16,233 nucleotides of DNA from Clostridium sp. UBA1056 (GTDB taxonomy: Bacteria; Bacillota; Clostridia; Clostridiales; Clostridiaceae): the NCBI GenBank assembly GCA_002316385.1, contig DCDL01000009.1:1-16233 (forward strand). Reading direction: 5' to 3'. Position numbers and translations under genes: made by a program. Shown here piece by piece: positions 7,423 through 13,925 of the stretch (its first letter is position 1; each line of letters opens with the position of its first letter). A model generated the notes under the pieces. The model was not told the DNA's origin and did no database searches. It saw nothing but the letters and a program-made list of their open reading frames with translations.

Positions 7423-7878
7423 TTACTTATTTTCTTCTTTAAGTTGAAGCTTTCTCATTTTTAATTTTTGGAATAGACGACTTAAAGTGGATACTAAAAT
7501 AATTCCTACAGCTATAACCCCTGCTAAAGAAATGGTTTCAATTCCATAATTTAATGATTCAAAAACATTACCTTTAACTGCCTCAAAAACCGTATAATAC
7601 ATTCCACTTCCAGGAACTAAAGGAATAAGAGAACAAACTAAAAATAATGTAACAGGATTTTTTAAAACCCTAGAGAAAATTTCAGCATAGACACTAATGC
7701 TAATAGAGGCTATTAGCATAGCCAATACGTTAGAGTCTGATAGATTTAAAGTTAGACTATAAAAAAACCACCCCACGGCTCCACCTAGAGCGGCAAAGAA
7801 TAAATTTTTATCCCTTACATTAAAGAGAACTCCAAAGCCTAAGGAAACAATAAAGGCATATATAACTTGGAAAAACAT
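7423..7878 (-). CDS. ThrE-type exporter, C-terminal half (ThrE_2/YjjB-like)
   Basis: A 151-residue membrane protein matching the second half of the threonine/serine exporter ThrE, found as a separate subunit (YjjB, DUF3815) in many bacteria. Four to five hydrophobic segments are visible (about 3-20, 26-44, 51-66, 75-98, 113-133). It has the family's LVPGSGMY motif (87-94) and a basic cytoplasmic tail. It would work with the upstream YjjP-like protein to export small amino or organic acids; ThrE exports threonine and serine, and E. coli YjjPB has been linked to succinate. The substrate here is unknown. Its ATG is one base beyond the stop of the upstream gene, and its ribosome site AGGAGGAG lies inside the last codons of that gene, indicating translational coupling. 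Confidence 0.88.
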   Translation of the reverse strand: MFFQVIYAFIVSLGFGVLFNVRDKNLFFAALGGAVGWFFYSLTLNLSDSNVLAMLIASISISVYAEIFSRVLKNPVTLFLVCSLIPLVPGSGMYYTVFEAVKGNVFESLNYGIETISLAGVIAVGIILVSTLSRLFQKLKMRKLQLKEENK

Positions 7879-7879
7879 T

Positions 7880-8647
7880 TTACACTCCTCCTATAATAAA
7901 CATCCATAGTTTGAAACTAAAGGCAGTTCCAATCGCAATGGCTCCGGCTATCATTATAGCTTCTAGGGTTCTTGAGAGACCTGAAATAAGATCTCCAGCT
8001 ATAGTATCACGAATAGCGTTGGTGATAACAAGACCCGGAACAAGTAACATAATTGAACCTATAATTATCTTATCTTGATGAAATATAGGATTTATATAGG
8101 AAAAGAAAATTCCAATTATAGCTGCTAAAGTACCACCTGCCGCATTAATAAAAAAGTCATTAACATTTAAACGCGATAGCATTGAAGATAATAGATTAAT
8201 TAGGATTCCTACACAAAAGGCTATAATAAAATCACCAAAATTACCTCCAAAAAGAAGGGTAAATGTTCCAGTGGTTACTCCTGCAAAAAAAGTTTTTATT
8301 CTGTTGGTATATTTTGGGAAGCACCTTATGTATTTTAATTCTTTATCAAGCTCATGTAAGGTCAGAGGCTCACTTTGCATCTTACGAGATAGATTATTTA
8401 TCAAAGCTACCTTCTCTAAATCGGTGGATCTAGAAGTAATTCTTTTAATTATAGTACTACTTCTTCCGTTTTCATCTACGGTGGAGGTTATTATAGCTGT
8501 AGGTGAAACAAAACTTTCAGCATTAGCTATATTATAAGATTTGCAGATCATATTTATTGTTTGCTCAACTCTATAAGTCTCCCCACCATTTTCAAGCATT
8601 ATTTTTCCAGCCTCGGCAGCTAGGTTTACTATAATATCATTAACCAT
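7880..8647 (-). CDS. ThrE-type exporter, N-terminal half (DUF1212/YjjP-like)
   Basis: A 255-residue protein of the DUF1212 family, the first half of ThrE-type exporters. The N-terminal soluble region (1-115) carries the hallmark GGETYRVEQT (21-30). The rest is membrane, with hydrophobic segments at about 119-134, 138-157, 165-184, 195-212 and 228-252. The conserved LVPGL (202-206) and RDTIAGDLISGL (213-224) motifs are present. It forms a two-gene operon with the ThrE_2 partner. The ATG follows AAGGAG with seven bases between. The gene is divergent from the sigma-54-type regulator, but no sigma-54 promoter is visible upstream of it, so common control is unproven. Export of an amino acid such as alanine from ornithine fermentation is possible but only a guess. 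Confidence 0.9.
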   Translation of the reverse strand: MVNDIIVNLAAEAGKIMLENGGETYRVEQTINMICKSYNIANAESFVSPTAIITSTVDENGRSSTIIKRITSRSTDLEKVALINNLSRKMQSEPLTLHELDKELKYIRCFPKYTNRIKTFFAGVTTGTFTLLFGGNFGDFIIAFCVGILINLLSSMLSRLNVNDFFINAAGGTLAAIIGIFFSYINPIFHQDKIIIGSIMLLVPGLVITNAIRDTIAGDLISGLSRTLEAIMIAGAIAIGTAFSFKLWMFIIGGV

Positions 8648-8698
8648 AATAGTACTCCTTTGTTATATAAACTAAAACATTATTATAATATATTATTA

Positions 8699-8712
8699 TT
8701 GAAACGCTTCAA
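8699..8712. promoter_or_regulatory. Near-palindrome between divergent genes, possible operator
   Basis: TTGAAACGCTTCAA is a 14-base palindrome with one mismatched pair around a central CG. It lies 52 bases upstream of the exporter start, where a promoter for that operon would be expected. It partly resembles a CcpA cre site (central CG, flanking A/T symmetry), but the outer TG and CA are shifted by one base, so it does not meet the consensus. The rest of 8648-8900 is AT-rich with only weak promoter matches, for example TTGTTA at 8748. Confidence 0.3.
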
Positions 8713-8900
8713 AAATATTATAGAACAAAAAATGCGATAATGCGTAATTGTTAGAATAATAAATTTATTATATTACAATATTATGTTAAATTAATTATAT
8801 AGGCAAATATTATAAATTTACAACAATGAACAGCGACTTTGATTATGATATTGTTTTCAAGTTTATGATTAATTATATGGGGATAGCTAAGGAGGATTTT

Positions 8901-10259
8901 ATGGATAATGTAAATGTATTATTAGAAAGTCTAATTAGTAATTTAAAAGAGGGGATTCATATAGTTGATAGTGAGGGGAAGACTATCTACTATAATCATG
9001 CCATGGAAAATATAGAATGCATGAAGAGTGAATATGTTATGGGAAAGGAAATTCACGAATATCTTAAAGATATAGAGCATTCAACAATCCTCGGGTGTCT
9101 AAAGAGTGGAGTCACATATAAAGATACTATACAAAACTATAGTAATGGAGCTGGAAAGATAATAACTAGTGTGAATTCTACTATTCCAGTGATTATAGAT
9201 GGAGAAGTAAATGCAGTAATTGAAATAGCTAGAGATATGACTCAAATAAAAAAATTAAATGAAACTATATGTGAATTAGAGAACAAAGGTAAATCAGAAA
9301 AGCGTTTTTATACCTTTAAAGATATTATAGGAAATAGTGAGGAACTAAATGAGGAAATCTTAAAAAGCAAAAAGGCAAGTATATCTAATTCATCTGTACT
9401 TATATATGGAGAGACTGGCTGTGGTAAAGAACTATTTGCTCAGAGTATACATTATGAAGGAATAAGAAAGAATAATCCGTTTATAGCTATTAATTGTGCA
9501 GCAATACCCAGTGCGCTTTTAGAGGGAATGCTATTTGGAACAGTTAAAGGTAGCTTTACAGGAGCAGAAAATAAAAAAGGATTATTTGAAGAAGCTCATA
9601 GAGGAACTATTTTATTAGATGAAATAAATTCTATGGAACCATATCTACAATCTAAATTATTAAGAGTTCTTCAAGATGGATATATTAGACCTCTAGGTAG
9701 CAATAAAATTATTGATGTAGATGTAAGGGTTATAGCAACAATAAATGAAGAAGCAGATAAACTCATAAGAGAAGGGAAGCTTAGAAAAGATTTTTACTAT
9801 AGATTAAGTGTAATAAAAATAATGATACCACCTCTTAGAAAACGTAAGGAAGATATAAAGGAGCTATGTGATTTCTTTATAAATTATTATAATGGTATTT
9901 TATATAGAAATGTAAAAGGGATTAGTGAAGATGTGATGGATGGATTTTTTAGTTATAATTGGCCAGGAAATGTAAGGGAACTAAAAAATGTCATAGAAAG
10001 TGCAATGAATATGGTAGAAGATGGAGAGATTTTGACCAAGGAGTGCTTTGGTCATAAAATCAATTCAGTAGTAGATACAGCTGTAGAAGAGGGGTTTAAT
10101 GGTGAATTTCCTTTAAATGAATATATAGATAATATTGAAAAAGGTATAATAGAGAAGAGCTATAAGAAAAATAATAAAAATATAACAAAAACCGCAGAAG
10201 AATTAAAAATATCAAGACAAAATCTTCAATATAAGCTAAAAAAGTATAAGTTGATCTAA
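8901..10259 (+). CDS. Sigma-54-dependent PAS/AAA+/Fis transcriptional activator, RocR-like
   Basis: An enhancer-binding protein that would activate RNA polymerase carrying sigma-54. From the ATG at 8901 (452 residues) the order is: a PAS sensor domain (about 5-120), an AAA+ domain (about 138-370) with Walker A GETGCGKE (170-177), the sigma-54 contact loop as GSFTGA instead of GAFTGA (217-222), Walker B GTILLDE (235-241), and a Fis-type helix-turn-helix (428-450). The architecture is that of Bacillus RocR, which responds to ornithine or citrulline. The start at 8901 is chosen because AAGGAGG lies five bases upstream; the frame stays open to an ATG at 8826, which has no ribosome site but would add 25 residues. 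It lies just upstream of a sigma-54 promoter and the ornithine genes, which are its likely targets. The effector is inferred. Confidence 0.93.
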   Translation: MDNVNVLLESLISNLKEGIHIVDSEGKTIYYNHAMENIECMKSEYVMGKEIHEYLKDIEHSTILGCLKSGVTYKDTIQNYSNGAGKIITSVNSTIPVIIDGEVNAVIEIARDMTQIKKLNETICELENKGKSEKRFYTFKDIIGNSEELNEEILKSKKASISNSSVLIYGETGCGKELFAQSIHYEGIRKNNPFIAINCAAIPSALLEGMLFGTVKGSFTGAENKKGLFEEAHRGTILLDEINSMEPYLQSKLLRVLQDGYIRPLGSNKIIDVDVRVIATINEEADKLIREGKLRKDFYYRLSVIKIMIPPLRKRKEDIKELCDFFINYYNGILYRNVKGISEDVMDGFFSYNWPGNVRELKNVIESAMNMVEDGEILTKECFGHKINSVVDTAVEEGFNGEFPLNEYIDNIEKGIIEKSYKKNNKNITKTAEELKISRQNLQYKLKKYKLI

Positions 10260-10375
10260 TGAATCTGTTTATTATTAAGGCATTAATATATGCAGCAAAT
10301 ATAAATAAAGTGTTAAATTAGACAACAAAATTTATTAAAATAAAAAGAAAAAGATGCAAGTGCCTAAAATTAGGC

Positions 10376-10410
10376 AAAGCGTATGCAAAATTATTTGCAT
10401 ACGCTTTTTT
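10376..10410 (+). terminator. Strong intrinsic terminator after the regulator gene
   Basis: AAAGCGTATGCAAA (10376-10389) pairs perfectly with TTTGCATACGCTTT (10394-10407) around the loop ATTA, and a run of six T (10405-10410) ends it. A smaller inverted repeat TGCCTA-AAAT-TAGGCA (10361-10376) abuts it. The terminator isolates the regulator transcript from the ornithine operon, so the latter depends on its own promoter. Confidence 0.9.
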
Positions 10411-10426
10411 CATAGATAAAATCGAG

Positions 10427-10524
10427 TGTATATAGAAAAATTTTTTGCAGTAAAATTTAAAAGATATTGGAATTATATACATTTTTCATAATAAAAGTTA
10501 GAAAATATAGAGAATTCTATATTT
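10427..10524 (+). promoter_or_regulatory. Possible activator binding region upstream of ord
   Basis: TGTATATA (10427-10434) is repeated inverted as TATATACA (10474-10481), with centres 47 bases apart. A further inverted pair AAATATAG/CTATATTT (10503-10524, 6-base spacer) lies just before the -24 box. Enhancer sites for sigma-54 activators usually lie about 80-150 bases upstream of the start, which fits the first pair. In DNA this AT-rich the match could be chance. Confidence 0.35.
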
Positions 10525-10527
10525 TTA

Positions 10528-10544
10528 TTGGCATGAAAATTGCT
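10528..10544 (+). promoter_or_regulatory. Sigma-54 (-24/-12) promoter of the ornithine operon
   Basis: TTGGCAT (10528-10534), five bases, then TTGCT (10540-10544). The invariant GG (10530-10531) and GC (10542-10543) are 12 bases apart, as required for sigma-54; only the C of consensus TGGCAC is changed. Transcription would start near 10555, 46 bases before ord. A cognate type of activator is encoded immediately upstream. Other than the terminator, the possible activator sites and this promoter, the 341-base gap 10260-10600 shows nothing further. Confidence 0.85.
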
Positions 10545-10600
10545 GTAATAGATATTAGTGAAATATATAAAAATAATTTAATCATAAGGGGGATTAGAAA

Positions 10601-11647
10601 ATGGAAAATGTTAAAGTAGCAATCTGGGGCTTTGGAGCTATGGGAAGTGGAATGGCAAAGATGCTTCTAACTAAAAAAGGCGTAGATATAATAGGTGTTT
10701 GTGATATGCACCCTGATAGAGCTGGGAAAAGTATTTTTGAAGTTCTGGGAGTAGAGAGAGGCAATAGAAAGGATGTAATAATAAAAGCTAATATAGACGA
10801 AGTATTAACAGAAAAATGCTGTGATATTTGTTTATGTGCAACTGATTCTTTTACTAAAAATGCTTTTCCAAAATTAAAATCTGTACTTGAAAAGAAAATA
10901 AATGTTATATCTACAGCAGAGGAAATGTCTTATCCTCAAGCTAAAAATCCTGAACTAGCTGCAGAGCTAAATAAGGTTGCAAAGGAAAATGGAGTTACAA
11001 TTCTTGGAACAGGTATAAACCCAGGATTAATTATGGATTTACTTGTTGTATGCTTAACAGGTTGTATGACTGAAGTAACTCATGTAGAAGCTAAGAGAGT
11101 AAATAGCTTATCTCCATTTGGACCAGCTGTTATGGAAGAACAAGGAGTTGGCATGAAGGTTGAGGATTTCAATGCAGGAGTTAAGGATGGAAGCTTAGCA
11201 GGTCATGTTGGTTTTATAGAATCTGTAAATATGATAGCAGATGCCATGGGATGGAAAGTTGATAAATTTGAACAGCAAATGGCTCCAATAGTAACTACTG
11301 TAGATAGAAAATCACCTTATGGCTTTGCAGCTGCTGGAGATGTAGCAGGAGTTAATATGACAGGTCAAGGATATGTTGATGGAGAAGTAAAAATAGATAT
11401 GATTCATCCACAACAAATTGAGCCTGAAATGGAAGGTACATTTACTGGAGATTATATAACAATTAAGGGTACCCCAGAGGTTAATATGTCAATTAAACCA
11501 GAAGTTGATGGTGGACTTGGAACAATTGCTATGTGCGTTAATATGATTCCTCATGTAATTAATGCTAATCCAGGATTAAAAACAATGATAGATTTACCAG
11601 TACCAAGAGCTATAATGGGAGACTTTAGAGATTTTATAGATAGATAA
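10601..11647 (+). CDS. ord: 2,4-diaminopentanoate dehydrogenase
   Basis: Ord oxidatively deaminates 2,4-diaminopentanoate with NAD(P)+ to 2-amino-4-oxopentanoate and ammonia, the second step of oxidative ornithine fermentation after OraSE. The 348-residue protein begins with a Rossmann nucleotide-binding site GFGAMG (10-15) and an acidic residue at the end of the second strand (VCDMHPDR), in a dihydrodipicolinate-reductase-like fold. Conserved stretches such as ILGTGINPGLIMD and AKRVNSLSPFG fit the family. It is the first gene of the cluster, 46 bases after the predicted sigma-54 start, with ribosome site AAGGGGG before the ATG. The assignment rests on both sequence and the ort/ora neighbours. 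Confidence 0.93.
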   Translation: MENVKVAIWGFGAMGSGMAKMLLTKKGVDIIGVCDMHPDRAGKSIFEVLGVERGNRKDVIIKANIDEVLTEKCCDICLCATDSFTKNAFPKLKSVLEKKINVISTAEEMSYPQAKNPELAAELNKVAKENGVTILGTGINPGLIMDLLVVCLTGCMTEVTHVEAKRVNSLSPFGPAVMEEQGVGMKVEDFNAGVKDGSLAGHVGFIESVNMIADAMGWKVDKFEQQMAPIVTTVDRKSPYGFAAAGDVAGVNMTGQGYVDGEVKIDMIHPQQIEPEMEGTFTGDYITIKGTPEVNMSIKPEVDGGLGTIAMCVNMIPHVINANPGLKTMIDLPVPRAIMGDFRDFIDR

Positions 11648-11692
11648 TATATAGATTATTTATTTTGAATTATATTTGTTTCGGGGGTGAAG

Positions 11693-11989
11693 GTGTTGAT
11701 TAAGAAGGGCACATTTATTGAAATAGAAACAGTTGTATTACAATGTGAAGATAGATCACCAGCAATTCCAGAGGATACAAAGGAAACTCCACTTAAAATG
11801 TGGGTTAGAGGCTTTGTAAACTCAGATTGTGAGCTGGGAGACGAAGTTGAAATCACTACAACTATTGGTAGGACTATGAAAGGAATAGCTAAGATAGTAG
11901 AACCTTCATATTCTCATGACTTTGGTAGTTATGTAAGTGAGATAGCTTATATTGGAAAACAAGCTAAGGAAATGATTTTCAATAATTAG
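11693..11989 (+). CDS. ortA: 2-amino-4-oxopentanoate thiolase, subunit OrtA
   Basis: The small subunit of the thiolase that splits 2-amino-4-oxopentanoate with CoA into acetyl-CoA and D-alanine. The protein is about 98 residues, with the family segment RSPAIPEDTKETPLKMWVRG, an acidic central region and HDFG near the C-terminus. There is no ATG start. GGGGGTGA (11683-11690) can serve the GTG at 11693 (five bases) or the TTG at 11696 (eight bases); the GTG at 11687 overlaps the ribosome site and is unlikely. I chose 11693, and the difference is one residue. It lies between ord and ortB on the same strand with short gaps, so it is co-transcribed. The non-ATG start may lower its translation relative to ortB. 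Confidence 0.9.
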   Translation: MLIKKGTFIEIETVVLQCEDRSPAIPEDTKETPLKMWVRGFVNSDCELGDEVEITTTIGRTMKGIAKIVEPSYSHDFGSYVSEIAYIGKQAKEMIFNN

Positions 11990-12013
11990 TTGTACAGAAA
12001 GTAGGTGATTAAT

Positions 12014-13426
12014 ATGAATAAGTATGAAGAAGTTATGAGCAGAAAAAATCAAATTATGATTAAGTCTGTGGGAATGGATTTTGATAAGTATGAAAGAGGA
12101 AGTCTTGCCTTTGATTATGAAGGAATGATGAGAGATATAGGATATTCCCTAAGTGATATTATGAAAATTCAGAGAGAAGTAGGAGTTGGAAACACACCAC
12201 TTTTAGAGTTAAGAAATATTACTGCATTAGCAAGAAAAGTGTCCAAGACTGGAAAAGCTGCAAGAATATTTGTTAAGGATGAAAGCTGCAATCCATCTGG
12301 AAGTTTTAAAGATAGAAGAGCCTCTGTATCAGTTTATGATGCTAAGGAAAGAGGATATAAAGGTGTTGCATCAGCTACTTCTGGAAACTATGGAGCTGCA
12401 GTAGCATCTCAAGCAGCTATGAAGGGATTAAAATGTACTATTGTTCAAGAGTGCTATGATTCTAAAAAAGTAGGACAACCAGAAATTCTTGAGAAGGGTA
12501 GAAAGTGTGAATGGTTAGGAGCTGAAGTTTTACAACTAACAGTAGGGCCAGAATTATTTTACACTTACCTAGAAACTCTAGAGGAGACTGGATTCTATAA
12601 TGCATCATTATATTCTGCTTATGGAATAGCTGGAGTTGAAACTTTAGGTTATGAGATAGCTACTGAATGTAGAGAAAGATTTGGTAAAGATCCAGAAGCA
12701 GTAGTAATTACCCATGCCGGTGGTGGAAATGTTACTGGTACTGCAAGAGGACTTATAAAGGCTGGAGCTAACAATACACAAGTTATTGGAGCTTCTGTAA
12801 ATTTACAAGGTCTTCATATGGCAAGTGATAAAGCCTTTAATAGAAAATCCTTTACTACTGGGCACACAGGTTTTGGTATACCATTTATGGTATGGCCAGA
12901 TAGAAGTGATGTACCAAGAAGTGCTGCAAGGCCACTTAGATATTTAGATAGATATGTAACCTTACCTCAAGGCGAAGTATTCTATATGACTGAGCTTTTG
13001 GCACAACTTGAAGGGTTAGAAAGAGGACCAGCAGGAAATACATCTTTAGCAGCGGCTTTTGTTATAGCTCAAGAAATGGATGATGATGCAATTATAGTTG
13101 TTCAAGAAACTGAATATACTGGAGCAGGAAAGCATATAGTTCCACAATTAACTTTTGCAAAGAAAAATGGAATTAAGGTGCTAAGAGGTAATCCTATGGA
13201 TGAGATTCCAGGCGAAAACATAATACTTCCACAAGATCCGTCTTATCTACAAGTAGACAACAAAGATTTAAATGATTATAGAAGATCATTGATTAAAAAT
13301 ACAGTAAAGCTTTTAAAGGAAAAGGAAGTTGAACAGATAGATTTAGACTTCCTATGTGAAGAGACAAAGCTTGAAAAAGAAATAGTTATAAATATTCTTA
13401 AGGAATTTGAGGTTACTGTAAAGTAA
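12014..13426 (+). CDS. ortB: 2-amino-4-oxopentanoate thiolase, PLP subunit OrtB
   Basis: The large, pyridoxal-phosphate-dependent subunit of the OrtAB thiolase. The 470-residue protein has a threonine-synthase-like fold (fold type II). The PLP lysine is K99 in NPSGSFKDRRAS, followed by ATSGNYGAAVASQAA (121-135), and the phosphate-binding glycine loop is HAGGGNVTG (about 233-241). OrtB is unusual in using PLP for a thiolase reaction rather than active-site cysteines. The ATG at 12014 follows AGGTGAT (12003-12009); an upstream in-frame GTG at 12005 lies inside that site. The gene follows ortA after 24 bases. A hairpin-forming repeat begins at its stop codon and separates it from oraS. Confidence 0.95.
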   Translation: MNKYEEVMSRKNQIMIKSVGMDFDKYERGSLAFDYEGMMRDIGYSLSDIMKIQREVGVGNTPLLELRNITALARKVSKTGKAARIFVKDESCNPSGSFKDRRASVSVYDAKERGYKGVASATSGNYGAAVASQAAMKGLKCTIVQECYDSKKVGQPEILEKGRKCEWLGAEVLQLTVGPELFYTYLETLEETGFYNASLYSAYGIAGVETLGYEIATECRERFGKDPEAVVITHAGGGNVTGTARGLIKAGANNTQVIGASVNLQGLHMASDKAFNRKSFTTGHTGFGIPFMVWPDRSDVPRSAARPLRYLDRYVTLPQGEVFYMTELLAQLEGLERGPAGNTSLAAAFVIAQEMDDDAIIVVQETEYTGAGKHIVPQLTFAKKNGIKVLRGNPMDEIPGENIILPQDPSYLQVDNKDLNDYRRSLIKNTVKLLKEKEVEQIDLDFLCEETKLEKEIVINILKEFEVTVK

Positions 13427-13485
13427 GGCATCTGAAAATAAATAACAAGTGAAATATACGTTATTTATTTTTTGAAGATGCCTAA
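13426..13485 (+). repeat. Dispersed repeat copy B, complete hairpin-forming unit
   Basis: AGGCATCT (13426-13433) pairs with AGATGCCT (13476-13483), and AAAATAAATAAC (13435-13446) pairs with GTTATTTATTTT (13460-13471). A small internal loop separates the two blocks and the apical loop is 13 bases. The first A is the last base of the ortB stop codon. The left half matches copies at 81-113 (inverted) and 16211-16233. In the ornithine mRNA it would form a hairpin of about 20 bp between ortB and oraS. It lacks a GC-rich stem and T run at its end, so it is not a typical terminator. It looks like a MITE-like or REP-like unit. Confidence 0.75.
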
Positions 13486-13562
13486 CATTAAAAATATAAG
13501 TAAATAGGGTTAAAGAAAATAATGTGTGAAATAATTAAAATACCATTAGGGGGAGAGAAGTA

Positions 13563-13925
13563 GTGAAAAGAGAAGACGATTTCGAAATAAGAAGAAAACA
13601 TTTAGCAAATTTAAGTGATGAAGAATTATATGAGAGATTTTGGAAATTAGCGGAAGAGATAGTAAATCCGATGGTGGAATTAGCATATGGAAACACATCA
13701 TCCTCTATAGAAAGATCGGTACTTCTTAGAATGGGCTTTTCAAGCATAGAATCTCAAGCTATAGTTCAAGAAGGTTTAAAAGCAGGTCTTCTTGGAAAAG
13801 GTATGGGAAATGTAGTTTTAAAATATGGAGAGCTTAAAAGAATGTCATATTTAGAAGCTGGTAGAGAGCTTGGAGAAGGTAAAGGCTGGAATGAAGTAAC
13901 TAATTTATTTAGGGGGGATAAATAA
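13563..13925 (+). CDS. oraS: D-ornithine 4,5-aminomutase, subunit OraS
   Basis: The small subunit of the adenosylcobalamin- and PLP-dependent aminomutase that moves the terminal amino group of D-ornithine to give 2,4-diaminopentanoate. The 120-residue protein has the family length and pattern, with a charged N-terminus (KREDDFEIRRKHLANLSDEEL) and a conserved RSVLLRMGFSSIESQAIV stretch; the last 30 residues are rich in glycine and leucine. OraS wraps the large subunit and helps its stability. The start is a GTG, preceded by AGGGGGAG (13548-13555). It overlaps oraE by one base (TAATG), so the two subunits are translationally coupled. It is separated from ortB by 136 bases that include repeat copy B. 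Confidence 0.94.
   Translation: MKREDDFEIRRKHLANLSDEELYERFWKLAEEIVNPMVELAYGNTSSSIERSVLLRMGFSSIESQAIVQEGLKAGLLGKGMGNVVLKYGELKRMSYLEAGRELGEGKGWNEVTNLFRGDK

Noticed and set aside
8271..8537. Plus-strand 88-codon frame opposite the DUF1212 gene
   Set aside because: It is antisense to a conserved protein region and lacks a ribosome site and recognisable motifs.
10361..10376. TGCCTA/TAGGCA inverted repeat as another copy of the dispersed repeat
   Set aside because: Only about six bases are shared with the AGGCATCT core; it is better read as part of the terminator region after the regulator gene.
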